Assembly: GCF_039535475.1 (NCBI RefSeq)
Contig: NZ_BAAAXG010000026.1
Coordinates: 1,860,001-1,924,000 of the forward strand
DNA: 64,000 nt
Direction: 5' to 3'
Source of the DNA: Streptomyces showdoensis
GTDB lineage: Bacteria; Actinomycetota; Actinomycetes; Streptomycetales; Streptomycetaceae
Shown piece by piece: positions 25,914-34,792 of the stretch. Each line of letters opens with the position of its first letter. The first letter of the stretch is position 1. The translations under genes and the position numbers were made by a program. The notes beneath the pieces were generated by a model. The model did not search any database. It saw nothing but the letters and a program-made list of their open reading frames with translations, and was not told the DNA's origin.

Positions 25914-27278
25914 GTGACTTCGACGACCCGGACCTCCGAAACGAGCGGCAGCCCCGAGCTCCGCCTGACGATGAAGGCGCTCGGCGGTCTGCGGGCGGAC
26001 CTTCTCGACGACGCCAACGCCTACCGCCCGCTGCCCCGCATGAACGTGGAGCGCGGCCTGACCCGCTTCCTGCCGGAGCGGATACGGATCTACGCCGGCC
26101 TGCTGCCGCACGCCCTGGTCATCGGCCTCGCCGTGATCGTGTTCGGCATCGGCTACACGACCGGCGGCCACTACGGCCTGCGGGGACTGCTCTTCGCCGG
26201 CTTCCCCGCCGCGACGGTGCTGCTCACCCTCGTGCGGCCGGTCTTCGCCTTCTGGGTGTCGCTCGTCTCGACCCCGTTCCTCGCGTACGTCGGGTTCTCG
26301 GGCATGTGGCCCTGGGAGCCGAACTCGCTCGCCGGCCACCTGGTCGTCCTCACCATCGTGGCCCTGCGCACCCGCCCCCGCACCGCCGCCTGGATGTGGC
26401 TGATCACCGCCGGCTACGCCTTCTTCGCCAGCTTCCTGTTCGGGGTGGGGGTGGGACTCACCAACGACGCCCCCCAGCTGCTGTTCTTCTCCGCGCTGAT
26501 CCTGCTGGTCGTCACCGTCCGCCAGGTCCGCCGGGAGGCCGCCGCCGAGGTCACCGCCCAGCAGTCGGTGACGGCCGTGGAGCGGTCGAAGCGCACGCTC
26601 CTGGAGGAGCGCACCACCATCGCCCGCGAGCTGCACGACGTCGTCGCCCACCACATGTCGGTGGTCGCCATCCAGGCCGAGGCCGCCCCGTACCGGGTGG
26701 AGAACCCTCCGCCGGAGCTGGAGCAGGCCTTCGCGACCATCCGCGAGAACGCCGTCGCCGCCCTGACCGAGCTGCGCCGCGTCCTCGGCGTCGTCCGCGC
26801 GGAGGACTACGAGGCGCCGGACGCCCCGCAGCCCACCCTCGCCGACCTGGACGGCCTGGTCGGCAACGTCCGCGAGGCCGGTCTGGACGTCGAGCTGACG
26901 GTGACCGGGCAGGTGCGCGAGCTGCCGCAGGGCGTGGAACTCTCGGCGTACCGGATCGTCCAGGAGGCGCTGTCGAACGTGCTGCGGCACGCGCCCGGCG
27001 CCGGTGCCAAGGTCGAGGTGAGCCACGTCCTCGGCGGGATCGGGCTGCGGATCGTCAACGGCCCGGCCCGCGGATTGGTCAAGCCCACCCGTCACCCGGC
27101 CACCACCCCGGAAGGAGGGCTGCGCCGGCCCCCTTCGATGGGTGCCGGGCACGGCATCACCGGGATGCGGGAGCGGGTCGCCATGCTCAACGGGGAGATG
27201 ACGGCCGAGCCGACCGACGAGGGCGGCTACGCCGTCACCGCGTACATCCCCGTCCCCCGTGAGGAGGTCGTCGAATGA
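25914..27278 (+). CDS. Sensor histidine kinase, NarL/DesK type
   Basis: 454 residues from GTG 25914. The N-terminus is soluble (about 55 residues), followed by about five membrane segments (HALVIGLAVIVFGIGYTTGG up to QLLFFSALILLVVTV). The HisKA_3 dimerisation helix is ERTTIARELHDVVAHHMSVV with the phosphorylated His in ELHD. A catalytic ATP domain follows (SAYRIVQEALSNVLRHAPGA for the N box, GAGHGITGMRERV for the G box). No large external sensor loop is visible, so the signal may be read in the membrane. The stop overlaps the response-regulator start (ATGA), making a coupled pair. Confidence 0.93.
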   Translation: MTSTTRTSETSGSPELRLTMKALGGLRADLLDDANAYRPLPRMNVERGLTRFLPERIRIYAGLLPHALVIGLAVIVFGIGYTTGGHYGLRGLLFAGFPAATVLLTLVRPVFAFWVSLVSTPFLAYVGFSGMWPWEPNSLAGHLVVLTIVALRTRPRTAAWMWLITAGYAFFASFLFGVGVGLTNDAPQLLFFSALILLVVTVRQVRREAAAEVTAQQSVTAVERSKRTLLEERTTIARELHDVVAHHMSVVAIQAEAAPYRVENPPPELEQAFATIRENAVAALTELRRVLGVVRAEDYEAPDAPQPTLADLDGLVGNVREAGLDVELTVTGQVRELPQGVELSAYRIVQEALSNVLRHAPGAGAKVEVSHVLGGIGLRIVNGPARGLVKPTRHPATTPEGGLRRPPSMGAGHGITGMRERVAMLNGEMTAEPTDEGGYAVTAYIPVPREEVVE

Positions 27279-27937
27279 CGATCCGGGTCCTGATCGTCGA
27301 CGACCAGATGATGGTCCGCGAGGGTTTCTCCGTGCTGCTCGGCGCGATGCCGGACATCGAGGTGGTCGGCGAGGCCGTCAACGGGCGCGAGGCCGTCGCC
27401 CAGGTCGCCGCGCTCCGCCCCGACGTGGTCCTGATGGACATCCGCATGCCGGAGCTGAACGGCATCGAGGCCACCCGCGAGATCGTCGCCGCCGACGCGG
27501 ACGCGAAGGTGCTCGTGCTGACCACCTTCGACCTCGACGAGTACGTGTACCAGGCGCTGCGCGCCGGGGCCTCGGGCTTCCTGCTCAAGGACGCCTCGGC
27601 CCGGCAGCTCGCCGACGGCGTCCGGGTGGTCGCGAGCGGCGAGGCGCTGCTCGCGCCGACCGTCACCAAGCGCCTGATCACCGAGTTCGCCCGCTCGGCG
27701 GTCTCGCCGCGGCCGCCCGCCATGGCGCAGATCGGCGAGCTGACCGAGCGCGAGACGGAGGTCCTGGTGCTGATCGCGCAGGGCCTGTCGAACGTGGAGA
27801 TCGCCGACCACCTGGTCGTGGCCGAGTCCACGATCAAGACCCACGTCAGCCGCATCCTGGTGAAGCTGGGCCTGCGCGACCGGACGCAGGCGGCGGTCTT
27901 CGCGTACGAGGCACGGCTGGTGCAGGTCGGCGGCTGA
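27275..27937 (+). CDS. LuxR/NarL-family response regulator
   Basis: 220 residues. The receiver domain occupies 1-120 with IVDDQ acidic residues, phospho-acceptor Asp in DVVLMDIRMPELNG, a conserved Thr in VLVLTTFDLDEYVY and Lys in GFLLKDASARQ. The C-terminal GerE helix-turn-helix is LTERETEVLVLIAQGLSNVE to STIKTHVSRILVKLGLRDR. It is coupled to the histidine kinase upstream. A P450 gene starts 46 bases after its stop and might belong to the same transcript. Confidence 0.95.
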   Translation: MTIRVLIVDDQMMVREGFSVLLGAMPDIEVVGEAVNGREAVAQVAALRPDVVLMDIRMPELNGIEATREIVAADADAKVLVLTTFDLDEYVYQALRAGASGFLLKDASARQLADGVRVVASGEALLAPTVTKRLITEFARSAVSPRPPAMAQIGELTERETEVLVLIAQGLSNVEIADHLVVAESTIKTHVSRILVKLGLRDRTQAAVFAYEARLVQVGG

Positions 27938-27983
27938 GGCCGTACGGGGGGCCCGGGGGCCGCGGGGCCGGTAGCGTCCGGTC

Positions 27984-29195
27984 ATGGACGCTGCCTTCGA
28001 CCCCTGGTCCCCGGAGTTCGTCGCCGATCCCTACCCCGCCTACGCGGAGCTGCGCGCCGCCGGGCGCGCCCACTGGTACGCGCCGACCCGCCAGTGGCTG
28101 GTCCCGCACTACGCGGACGTGTCGGCGCTGCTGCGGGACCGCCGCCTCGGGCGTACGTACACCCACCGCTTCAGCCACGAGGAGTTCGGGCGCGAGGCCC
28201 CGGACGCCGCCCACGAGCCCTTCCACACGCTCAACGACCACGGGCTGCTCGACCTGGAGGGCGCCGACCACGCCAGGATCCGGCGGCTCGTCTCCAAGGC
28301 GTTCACGCCCCGGACCGTGGAGCGGCTGGCGCCGACGGTGCGGCGGCTCGCGGCGGAGCTGGTGGGGGCGCTGGTCGCGGACGGGGGCGGCGACCTGCTC
28401 GCGGCGGTCGCCGAGCCGCTCCCGGTGGCGGTGATCGCCGAGATGCTCGGCATCCCGGAGGGCGACGAGGAGCGGGGGATGCTGCGGCCGTGGTCCGCGG
28501 ACATCTGCGGCATGTTCGAGCTGAACCCCTCGGAGGAGACGGCCCGCCGCGCGGTCCGCGCCTCGATCGAGTTCTCCGACTACCTGCGGGAGCTGATCGC
28601 CCGGCGCCGCGAGGACCCGGGGGACGATCTGATCTCGGCGCTGATCGGCGTGGCGGAGCTGACCGAGCAGGAGATGGTCTCCACCTGCGTGCTGCTCCTG
28701 AACGCCGGCCACGAGGCCACCGTGAACACCACGGTCAACGGCTGGTGGACGCTGCTGTCGCACGGGGTCCGCCCGGAGCTCGGCCCCGGTCCGGAGCCCG
28801 ATCCCGAAAAGTTGTCCACAGCTGTGGAAGAACTTCTGCGCTTCGACACCCCGCTCCAGATGTTCGAGCGCTGGGTCCTCGACGACATCGAGCTCGGCGG
28901 CCAGGTCATCCCGCGCGGCTCCGAGGTCGCCCTGCTCTTCGGCTCCGCCAACCGCGACCCGGCCCGCTTCGGCCCCACCGCCGACCGGCTCGACCTCACC
29001 CGCGCCGACAACCCGCACCTCACCTTCGGCGCCGGCATCCACTACTGCCTCGGCGCCCCGCTCGCCCGCCTGGAGCTGACGGCCGTCTTCGGCGAACTCC
29101 TCCGCCGCGCACCGGGCCTCCGGCTGGTCGCGGAGCCGGTGTGGAAGCCGGGGTACGTCATCAGGGGCTTCGAGGAGCTGCTGGTCGAGGTCTGA
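27984..29195 (+). CDS. Cytochrome P450
   Basis: 403 residues, soluble bacterial P450. The oxygen-binding helix has LNAGHEATVNTTVNGWW (AGxEx[TV]), the ExxR motif is in VEELLRFDTP, and the heme thiolate loop is FGAGIHYCLGAPLARLEL. The helix C region reads LDLEGADHARIRRLVSKAFTP. The substrate is unknown; small soluble P450s next to sensor-kinase pairs are common in Streptomyces. A cluster of rare codons with a palindrome at 28812-28828 lies just before the ExxR region. Transcription probably ends at the hairpin at 29227. Confidence 0.95.
   Translation: MDAAFDPWSPEFVADPYPAYAELRAAGRAHWYAPTRQWLVPHYADVSALLRDRRLGRTYTHRFSHEEFGREAPDAAHEPFHTLNDHGLLDLEGADHARIRRLVSKAFTPRTVERLAPTVRRLAAELVGALVADGGGDLLAAVAEPLPVAVIAEMLGIPEGDEERGMLRPWSADICGMFELNPSEETARRAVRASIEFSDYLRELIARRREDPGDDLISALIGVAELTEQEMVSTCVLLLNAGHEATVNTTVNGWWTLLSHGVRPELGPGPEPDPEKLSTAVEELLRFDTPLQMFERWVLDDIELGGQVIPRGSEVALLFGSANRDPARFGPTADRLDLTRADNPHLTFGAGIHYCLGAPLARLELTAVFGELLRRAPGLRLVAEPVWKPGYVIRGFEELLVEV
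28812..28828. other. DnaA-box-like 14-bp palindrome inside the P450 gene
   Basis: TTGTCCACA (28812-28820) is identical to the preferred Streptomyces DnaA box. TCCACAGCTGTGGA (28815-28828) is a perfect palindrome that adds an inverted half-match. It falls in codons AAG TTG TCC ACA GCT GTG GAA GAA CTT, a run of codons rarely used in this genome. DnaA binding is inference. Confidence 0.5.
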
Positions 29196-29226
29196 GGCCG
29201 GGACCCCGGGCACCCGGGCGTACGGG

Positions 29227-29260
29227 AGGGCCCCCGTCGGATCGGCCCGGCGGGGGTCCT
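29227..29260. terminator. Bidirectional terminator-like hairpin
   Basis: AGGGCCCCCG (29227-29236) pairs with CGGGGGTCCT (29251-29260), with one G-T pair. It lies between the convergent P450 and ABC permease genes and could serve both. Confidence 0.7.
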
Positions 29261-29277
29261 CGCGGGTACGTACCGGC

Positions 29278-30852
29278 TCAGCTCGTCAGGTCCCGCCGGC
29301 GCAGCCCCGCCAGGCCGGCCGCCGTCAGGGCCGCCGCCAGCGCCGTGAGGGCGAGCAGCGGGGTCCAGGCGAGCTCCTGGCCGGGCAGCTTCGGCAGGTG
29401 GGCGAAGGGGGAGAGGTCCAGGACGGCCCGCGGCAGGTCGAGGGCGGGGCCGATCCAGCCGAGGGCCAGGCACGCCCCGGCCACGCCCCAGGCGGCGACG
29501 GCGGCCCTCGGGACGGCGCCCCAGAGCAGCACCGCGAGGCCGGCCAGGGTCCAGACGGCCGGGAGCTGGGCGAGCGAGGCGCCCAGGACCGGGCCGAGGC
29601 CGTGCCCGTACGCGAGGGCCAGGCCCAGCCCGCTCAGGAGCATGATCAGCGCCGATCCGCCGAAGGCGACCGCCAGGTGACCGGCCGCCCAGCGCAGCCG
29701 GCCGACGGGGGCGGCGAGCAGCGGTTCGGCGCGCTGCGAGGTCTCCTCGCCGTGCAGCCGCAGCACCGAGCCGACCGCGAACAGGGCGGCGACCATCCCG
29801 AACAGGCCGACCATGGTGGCGAGGAAGGCGTCCGTGAGGGCGCTCTGCCCGCCCATCCGCTCGAAGATCTCCCGGGCCTTCTCGTTGTCGCCGACGAGCT
29901 CGGCCGCCCCCTCGACCATGCCGCCGAAGACCAGGCCGCCGAGCAGGAAGCCGAGCGACCAGCCGAGCAGCGTGCCGCGCTGGAGCCGCCAGGCGAGGGC
30001 GCCCGCCGTCGCGAGCCGGCCCGAGGCGGGGCCCGGGCGGGTGGGCAGGAAGCTCATGCCCACGTCACGGCGGGCCGTCAGGCCGTACGCGACGGCCGTC
30101 TGGACGCCGACGGCCGCGGCGATCAGCAGCAGCACCCCCCAGCGTTCGCCGGCGAAGGCGCGGACGTTCTCGGTCCAGCCGACGGGGGAGAGCCAGGTCA
30201 GGACGGCCCCGCCCGAGGGGTCCCCCGCGTCGCCCGCCGCGCGGAGCGTGAAGGCGAGGCCGAGCAGGCCCGCCGTCAGGCCCTTGGCGAGCCGGGCGCT
30301 CTCGGTGAGCTGGGCGACGATCGCGGCGAGCGTCGCGAAGACCATGCCGGTCCCGCCGATCGCGAGGCCGAGCGCGAGCGCCCCGGCCGCGCCCTGTCCG
30401 GCGAGCCCGGCGGTCACGACGAGGGCGACGGCCGCGTCGGCGGCGAGCGCGGTGAGGAGCGCGGCGGTCAGCGGGGCGCGGCGGCCCACCGCGGCGGCGG
30501 ACAGCATCTCCTGACGGCCCGTCTCCTCCTCCTCGCGGGTGTGCCGGACGACGATGATCAGGCTCATGACGGCGGCGAGCACGGCGGCGAAGGTGCCGAA
30601 CCGCCAGGCGACGAGCGCGCCGAGGGAGTCGTCGAAGACCGGGCCGTACAGGGAGCGCATCGAGCTGTTGGCGGTCATGGAGGCGGCGAGTTCGGCGCGC
30701 TGGGCGGCGGTGCCGTAGAGGCCTTCGAGGGAGCCCGCGCCACTGGCGGCCATGCCGCCGGTGACCAGGACCCAGACCGGCAGCATCAGCCGGTCGCGGC
30801 GCAGGGCGAGCCGGGTGAGGGCCCCGGTGCCGGTGAGGGCGGCCGTACTCAT
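29278..30852 (-). CDS. ABC exporter permease
   Basis: 524 residues with about twelve hydrophobic segments in two similar halves ([19 protein letters not shown] in the first, [20 protein letters not shown] in the second). This is the size and layout of actinobacterial ABC-2-like drug exporter permeases. It has a large external loop with [20 protein letters not shown]. The start ATG at 30852 overlaps the stop of the ATPase gene (ATGA); the frame is open further upstream, but that is ATPase coding sequence read out of phase. It should pair with the upstream ATPase to export a hydrophobic compound. Confidence 0.88.
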   Translation of the reverse strand: MSTAALTGTGALTRLALRRDRLMLPVWVLVTGGMAASGAGSLEGLYGTAAQRAELAASMTANSSMRSLYGPVFDDSLGALVAWRFGTFAAVLAAVMSLIIVVRHTREEEETGRQEMLSAAAVGRRAPLTAALLTALAADAAVALVVTAGLAGQGAAGALALGLAIGGTGMVFATLAAIVAQLTESARLAKGLTAGLLGLAFTLRAAGDAGDPSGGAVLTWLSPVGWTENVRAFAGERWGVLLLIAAAVGVQTAVAYGLTARRDVGMSFLPTRPGPASGRLATAGALAWRLQRGTLLGWSLGFLLGGLVFGGMVEGAAELVGDNEKAREIFERMGGQSALTDAFLATMVGLFGMVAALFAVGSVLRLHGEETSQRAEPLLAAPVGRLRWAAGHLAVAFGGSALIMLLSGLGLALAYGHGLGPVLGASLAQLPAVWTLAGLAVLLWGAVPRAAVAAWGVAGACLALGWIGPALDLPRAVLDLSPFAHLPKLPGQELAWTPLLALTALAAALTAAGLAGLRRRDLTS

Positions 30853-31748
30853 CGGGCCATCGCCCCGTCTTCCTCGTAGTGGCGGAGGAAGAGCTCCTCC
30901 AGGGTGGGCGGGGTGCTGGTCAGGCTGCGGACCCCGGCGCCGGTGAGCGAGCGGAGCACCGCGTCGAGCCGGTCCGTGTCGACCTGGAGCCGCACCCGGT
31001 GGCCCCGCACGTCGAGGCCGTGGACGCCGGGGAGTCCGGCGAGTCCGTCCGGCGGGCCGGCGAGTTCGGCGACGACGCTGGTGCGGGTGAGGTGGCGCAG
31101 CTCGGCGAGCGAGCCGGACTCGACCGTGCGGCCCTTGCGGATGATGCTGACCCGGTCGCAGAGGGTCTCGACCTCGCTGAGGATGTGGCTGGACAGCAGC
31201 ACGGTCGCCCCGCGCTCGCGGGCCTCGCCGACGCACTCCTGGAAGACCTCCTCCATCAACGGGTCGAGTCCGCTGGTGGGCTCGTCGAGGACGAACAGCT
31301 CCGCGTCGGAGGCGAAGGCGGCGACCAGGGCGACCTTCTGCCGGTTGCCCTTGGAGTAGGTCCGGCCCTTCTTGGTCGGGTCGAGCTCGAAGCGCTCGGT
31401 CAGCCGGGCCCGCCGGGCCGGGTCGAGGCCGCCGCGCAGCCGTCCGTACAGGTCGATGACCTCGCCGCCGGAGAGGTTGCGCCAGAGGGTGACGTCGCCG
31501 GGTACGTAGGCGATCCGGCGGTGCAGCTCGACGGCGTCGGCCCAGGGGTCCCGGCCGAGCAGCCGCACGTCCCCGGAGTCGGCGCGGAGCAGTCCGAGCA
31601 GGACCCGGATGGTGGTGGACTTGCCGGCGCCGTTGGGGCCGAGGAAGCCGTGGACCTCGCCGGCCGCGACGTCGAGGTCGAGGCCGTCCAGCGCGTGGGT
31701 GCGCCCGAACGCCTTGCGGAGCCCGGCCATCGTGATTGCCTTCGTCAT
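30849..31748 (-). CDS. ABC exporter ATP-binding protein
   Basis: 299 residues. Walker A is [12 protein letters not shown], Walker B is [15 protein letters not shown], and the switch His is in [15 protein letters not shown]. The signature is YSKGNRQK in place of LSGGQ, a variant seen in the DrrA/CcmA-like drug-export group. A C-terminal ~80-residue accessory domain ends in [15 protein letters not shown]. It is the first gene of a two-gene operon with the permease and is divergent from a GbsR/MarR-type regulator across a 16-bp palindrome. Confidence 0.93.
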   Translation of the reverse strand: MTKAITMAGLRKAFGRTHALDGLDLDVAAGEVHGFLGPNGAGKSTTIRVLLGLLRADSGDVRLLGRDPWADAVELHRRIAYVPGDVTLWRNLSGGEVIDLYGRLRGGLDPARRARLTERFELDPTKKGRTYSKGNRQKVALVAAFASDAELFVLDEPTSGLDPLMEEVFQECVGEARERGATVLLSSHILSEVETLCDRVSIIRKGRTVESGSLAELRHLTRTSVVAELAGPPDGLAGLPGVHGLDVRGHRVRLQVDTDRLDAVLRSLTGAGVRSLTSTPPTLEELFLRHYEEDGAMAR

Positions 31749-31768
31749 GGTTCAGAACGTACGCGGGT

Positions 31769-31784
31769 TTCACAAATTTGTGAA
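31769..31784. promoter_or_regulatory. 16-bp palindromic operator between ABC operon and regulator
   Basis: TTCACAAATTTGTGAA is a perfect palindrome 21 bases before the ATPase start and 40 bases before the regulator start. It is AT-rich against the surrounding DNA. Position between divergent genes fits autoregulation and control of the exporter by the regulator at 31824. Confidence 0.75.
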
Positions 31785-31823
31785 GTTAAGGAACCATAGA
31801 AAGTCAGTGACATAGTGGAGGGC

Positions 31824-32327
31824 ATGACGACGACCAACGAAGAGGCGGTCTCCCGCTTCGTCGAGCGCTTCGCCGCCGAGCTCACCGAGGCGGGCATGCA
31901 GCGCATGGCCTCCCGCGTCTTCGCGGCCCTGCTGGCCTCGGAGACGGCCTCGGCGACCTCGGCCGAGCTCGCCGAACAGCTCAAGATCAGTCCGGCCGCC
32001 GTCTCGGGCGCGATCCGCTACCTCACCCAGGTCAGCATGGTCAGCCGCGAGCGCGACCCCGGGACCCGCCGCGAGCGCTACGTCCTGCACAACGAGCTCT
32101 GGTACGAGACCTTCACCCGCCGCGACCAGGTCCTCACCCGCTGGGAGAAGGTCCTGCGGGACGGCTCCGAGATCCTCGGCCCGGACACCGCGGCGGGCAC
32201 CCGGACGGCGGAGACGGCCGAGTTCTTCGAGTTCCTCCAGAAGGAGATGCTCGGCCTGATGGACCGCTGGCGGGCCCACAAGGAGGCTCAGGCCGCGGGG
32301 GACCCCGGGACGACCCGCGCCTCCTGA
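31824..32327 (+). CDS. GbsR/MarR-type transcriptional regulator
   Basis: 167 residues from ATG 31824, with GGAGG immediately upstream; a GTG three codons earlier is possible. The winged helix-turn-helix is visible at about 25-85: AGMQRMASRVFAALLASE, then SATSAELAEQLKISPAAVSG, and AIRYLTQVSMVSRERDPGTRR as recognition helix and wing. The C-terminal helices (EFFEFLQKEMLGLMDRWRAH) should form the dimer. It is divergent from an ABC drug exporter, so it is likely the ligand-responsive repressor of that operon. Its 3' end overlaps the convergent membrane-protein gene by 40 bases. Confidence 0.88.
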   Translation: MTTTNEEAVSRFVERFAAELTEAGMQRMASRVFAALLASETASATSAELAEQLKISPAAVSGAIRYLTQVSMVSRERDPGTRRERYVLHNELWYETFTRRDQVLTRWEKVLRDGSEILGPDTAAGTRTAETAEFFEFLQKEMLGLMDRWRAHKEAQAAGDPGTTRAS

Positions 32328-33793
32328 GGCGGCGCGAGCCGCTCCAGGTACTCCCGCGCGGCCCGATCACCCGCGCGCAGCTCCTCGTACGGCCCGGAGG
32401 GCCACAGCGGGCGCCCCTCGATCCACGGGACGACCACCGGCCGCCCGGCGCCGTCCGTCACGCCGCGCAGCTCGACCGGGCCGGCCGGGGCCGACGGGAC
32501 CCCGCGCCGGGGCTGCTTCAGGGTGCCGGGCAGCCGCAGCGGGAGCACCGCCTCGGGCAGGTCGGCCGCCCCGTCGCCGCCCGGGAAGAGCACCAGGACC
32601 GGAGCGCCGCCGTGCGGGTCGAACAGCAGCGCGTACCGCTTCGGCACGGGCACGGGGCCCCGCGCGGCCCGCGCGAGCAGCCGGGCGGCCGGGCGGCCGG
32701 CGGTGAGGAAGCGGTGGCCGGAGTGCAGGAGGAAGCCCGCGCCGAACGCGATGACGGCGTACGCGACGACGGCCGGGTAGTCGGACGAGCGGCTCAGCAG
32801 CATCAGCAGCCCGGTCCCCACGAGGACCGGCGCGCCCAGCAGCTTCGGCACGCCCGCCACCCACCGCAGCGAGCGCACCCGCCACCACGGCACCGCGCGC
32901 ACGTCCGCCTCGCGGTGCGGCCGGCCGGTCCCGGGCAGGACCTGCCGCCGGGCGGCGGCGGAGAGGACCGCGTACGTGAGGGGGCGAGGGCCCCGGACCC
33001 AGTCTTCGGCGCTGGTGGTGCCGGTGGTGCCGGGCGTGCCCGCTGTGGCGGCCCCGGCCCCGCCGCCGGCGCCGGTCCAGGCCTCGGCGGCGTCGTGCGG
33101 CCCGGCGGCCCGCGCCCCGGCCCCGGGGCCCTGCGCCCCGGCCCCGGCCCCGGCCCCGGCCTCGGCGTCCGTGTCGAGCGGCCCGGCGGCCCGCGCTGCC
33201 GCGTCCCGCGTCCCCGGGCCCTGCGGCTGGGCGGGGGACGGGCGGTCGAAGAGGCCCGCGGCCGCTGCCAGGTGGAGGGTCCGCTGCCGGGTGTGGTGGC
33301 CGCGTACCGGCCGCGCCCAGACCGGATCCCCGCCGCCGGGCGGCGCGAGCACGCCGCCCCGGTCCGGATCGCCGCACCACCACAGGACGCCGTCGGGACC
33401 CGGCAGGACCCGCTCGTACCGGTGCTTCGACGCCGCCAGGTCCACCGGCCAGGCCCGCCCGGCGGCCCGGTCGCCCAGGACGACCGACGGGGGCACCATG
33501 CCCCCGCGGACGACCGCCACGGCGGGGTGGGCCGACCACGCGCCCGCCGCCAGCGCCCGCCGGATCCGCCCGGCGTTCCGCAGGGCGCTGAGGGAGATGG
33601 CCAGCAGGATCAGACCGGTCGTGCCGAGACCGGCGGCCGGCTCCGACGACCAGGAGGCCTCGACGGGCAGCAGGGCGAAGACCAGGCCGAGGGCGGTGAG
33701 GACCGCCCCCGCCGTCGTGCCCCGCACCGCCTGTCCCCGGTACCGCCCCAGCCCCTGCCGGGTCTCCTCCCGGTCCAGCGCGCACCCCACCAC
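32288..33793 (-). CDS. Membrane protein of unknown function with Ala/Gly-rich insert
   Basis: 501 residues. Two hydrophobic segments lie near the N-terminus (TTAGAVLTALGLVFALLPVE and AGLGTTGLILLAISLSALRN) and two more at about residues 315-360 (LLGAPVLVGTGLLMLLS; VVAYAVIAFGAGFLLHSGH). Between them are a globular stretch and a low-complexity insert at about 185-265 rich in Ala, Gly and Pro, encoded by near-repeats GCCCCGGCCCC around 33105-33180. The C-terminal part (KRYALLFDPHGGAPVLVLFP) looks like a small beta domain. I do not recognise the family. The start at 33793 is a GTG and is uncertain by a few codons. Confidence 0.72.
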   Translation of the reverse strand: MVGCALDREETRQGLGRYRGQAVRGTTAGAVLTALGLVFALLPVEASWSSEPAAGLGTTGLILLAISLSALRNAGRIRRALAAGAWSAHPAVAVVRGGMVPPSVVLGDRAAGRAWPVDLAASKHRYERVLPGPDGVLWWCGDPDRGGVLAPPGGGDPVWARPVRGHHTRQRTLHLAAAAGLFDRPSPAQPQGPGTRDAAARAAGPLDTDAEAGAGAGAGAQGPGAGARAAGPHDAAEAWTGAGGGAGAATAGTPGTTGTTSAEDWVRGPRPLTYAVLSAAARRQVLPGTGRPHREADVRAVPWWRVRSLRWVAGVPKLLGAPVLVGTGLLMLLSRSSDYPAVVAYAVIAFGAGFLLHSGHRFLTAGRPAARLLARAARGPVPVPKRYALLFDPHGGAPVLVLFPGGDGAADLPEAVLPLRLPGTLKQPRRGVPSAPAGPVELRGVTDGAGRPVVVPWIEGRPLWPSGPYEELRAGDRAAREYLERLAPPQEARVVPGSPAA

Positions 33794-33833
33794 GACCCCC
33801 CGCTCCCCGCATGATCACGTGCCTCCGGGGAGG

Positions 33834-34649
33834 CTAGACCGCGCCCGCCTCCCGGGGAAGCGTCAGCGCCCACGCCCCCGCCCGGACCGTCCACTCCCGC
33901 CGCCGCACCGGTCCCGAGACCGTGGCGTCGGCGCGGTAGCGGAAGTCGGGCCCGGTCACCGTCAGGACCTGGGCGGTGGCGTGCACGGCCGGGGCGCCGG
34001 CGGGGGCGAGGGTCAGCGCGGCCGAGCCGCCCAGGGCCCGCACGGTCAGCCCCTCCAGCGGGGTGTCCACGTCGCTGAGCAGCACCCCGTCCGCCTCCAC
34101 TCGCAGCCGGTGGGCGCGGTCGACGGCGTGCGCGGGCGCGGGCGCCGGGCGGACCAGCGTGCGCACCAGGGAGCGGCAGGTGTCCCAGACGGTCGGCGGC
34201 GCGGTGGCCAGGACGCGGGAGGCCGGGACGTCCAGGCGGTGCAGGACGACGCCGCCGCTGTCGTCCACGAGCAGGTCCAGGCGGCGCGCCACGCCGTCGA
34301 GGACCGTCCGGGCGGCCGCCACCGTGCCCGGCGGCACGCCGAGCGCGCGGGCGACCCGGAGGTGGTCGGGGACGCCGATCGGGACCAGCGCGAGGGGGGC
34401 GCGGGAGGGGTCGCGCTCCCGGTGGAGCAGGGTCACCGTGCGGAGCAGCGCGCGGTCGTCGCCGAGCACCACGGGGCGCCGGGAACCCCGCCTGGCCAGC
34501 AGCCGGGCGAACTCCTCCGGACCGTCCGGCAGGCAGATCTTCGTTTCCGCGCCGGCTGACAGCACATCCTTCGCGATGCGCACGGACTCGCCGTCCAATC
34601 GGCGGGCGACCGGGTCGATGATGACCAGCAGCTGGTCGGTATCCGACAC
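33834..34649 (-). CDS. Diacylglycerol-kinase-fold protein, probably degenerate
   Basis: 271 residues from GTG 34649 (VSDTDQLLVIIDPVARRLD), preceded by AAGGACCGAG; an ATG 11 codons upstream is less well placed. The N-terminal half resembles the DAGK/LCB-kinase catalytic domain: LLVIIDPVARR in place of the usual NP loop, PLALVPIGVPDHLRVARAL resembling the P-x-GTxND(F/L)AR motif without Asn-Asp, and LDLLVDDSGGVVLH. The family's nucleotide loop GGDGT is VVLGDDRALL here. With both motifs changed, lipid kinase activity is doubtful. It is divergent from purA. Confidence 0.78.
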   Translation of the reverse strand: MSDTDQLLVIIDPVARRLDGESVRIAKDVLSAGAETKICLPDGPEEFARLLARRGSRRPVVLGDDRALLRTVTLLHRERDPSRAPLALVPIGVPDHLRVARALGVPPGTVAAARTVLDGVARRLDLLVDDSGGVVLHRLDVPASRVLATAPPTVWDTCRSLVRTLVRPAPAPAHAVDRAHRLRVEADGVLLSDVDTPLEGLTVRALGGSAALTLAPAGAPAVHATAQVLTVTGPDFRYRADATVSGPVRRREWTVRAGAWALTLPREAGAV

Positions 34650-34678
34650 CTCGGTCCTTCCTCGGGTAGCATCTTTGT

Positions 34679-34792
34679 GCAAGAGCCCCTTGCGCTATTG
34701 CGCCAGGGGCTTCGTCTATTCCGGGGCACACCGGTGAGGCGGCGTACGCCCCCTGACCTTGGACATGCCCCACCCGGAAGGGGTGTACGCCT
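34679..34792 (+). promoter_or_regulatory. Structured 5' leader of purA
   Basis: A TAGCAT -10-like box at 34667-34672 would start transcription near 34679. Two hairpins follow. The first pairs AGCCCCT and GCGC (34684-34695) with GCGC and AGGGGCT (34700-34711) around TATT. The second pairs GGCGTACGCCCC (34741-34752) with GGGGTGTACGCC (34780-34791), 12 pairs with one G-U. The second stem ends one base before the GTG start and contains most of the ribosome site GGAAGGGG (34776-34783). Translational control is inferred from that position. Confidence 0.6.
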
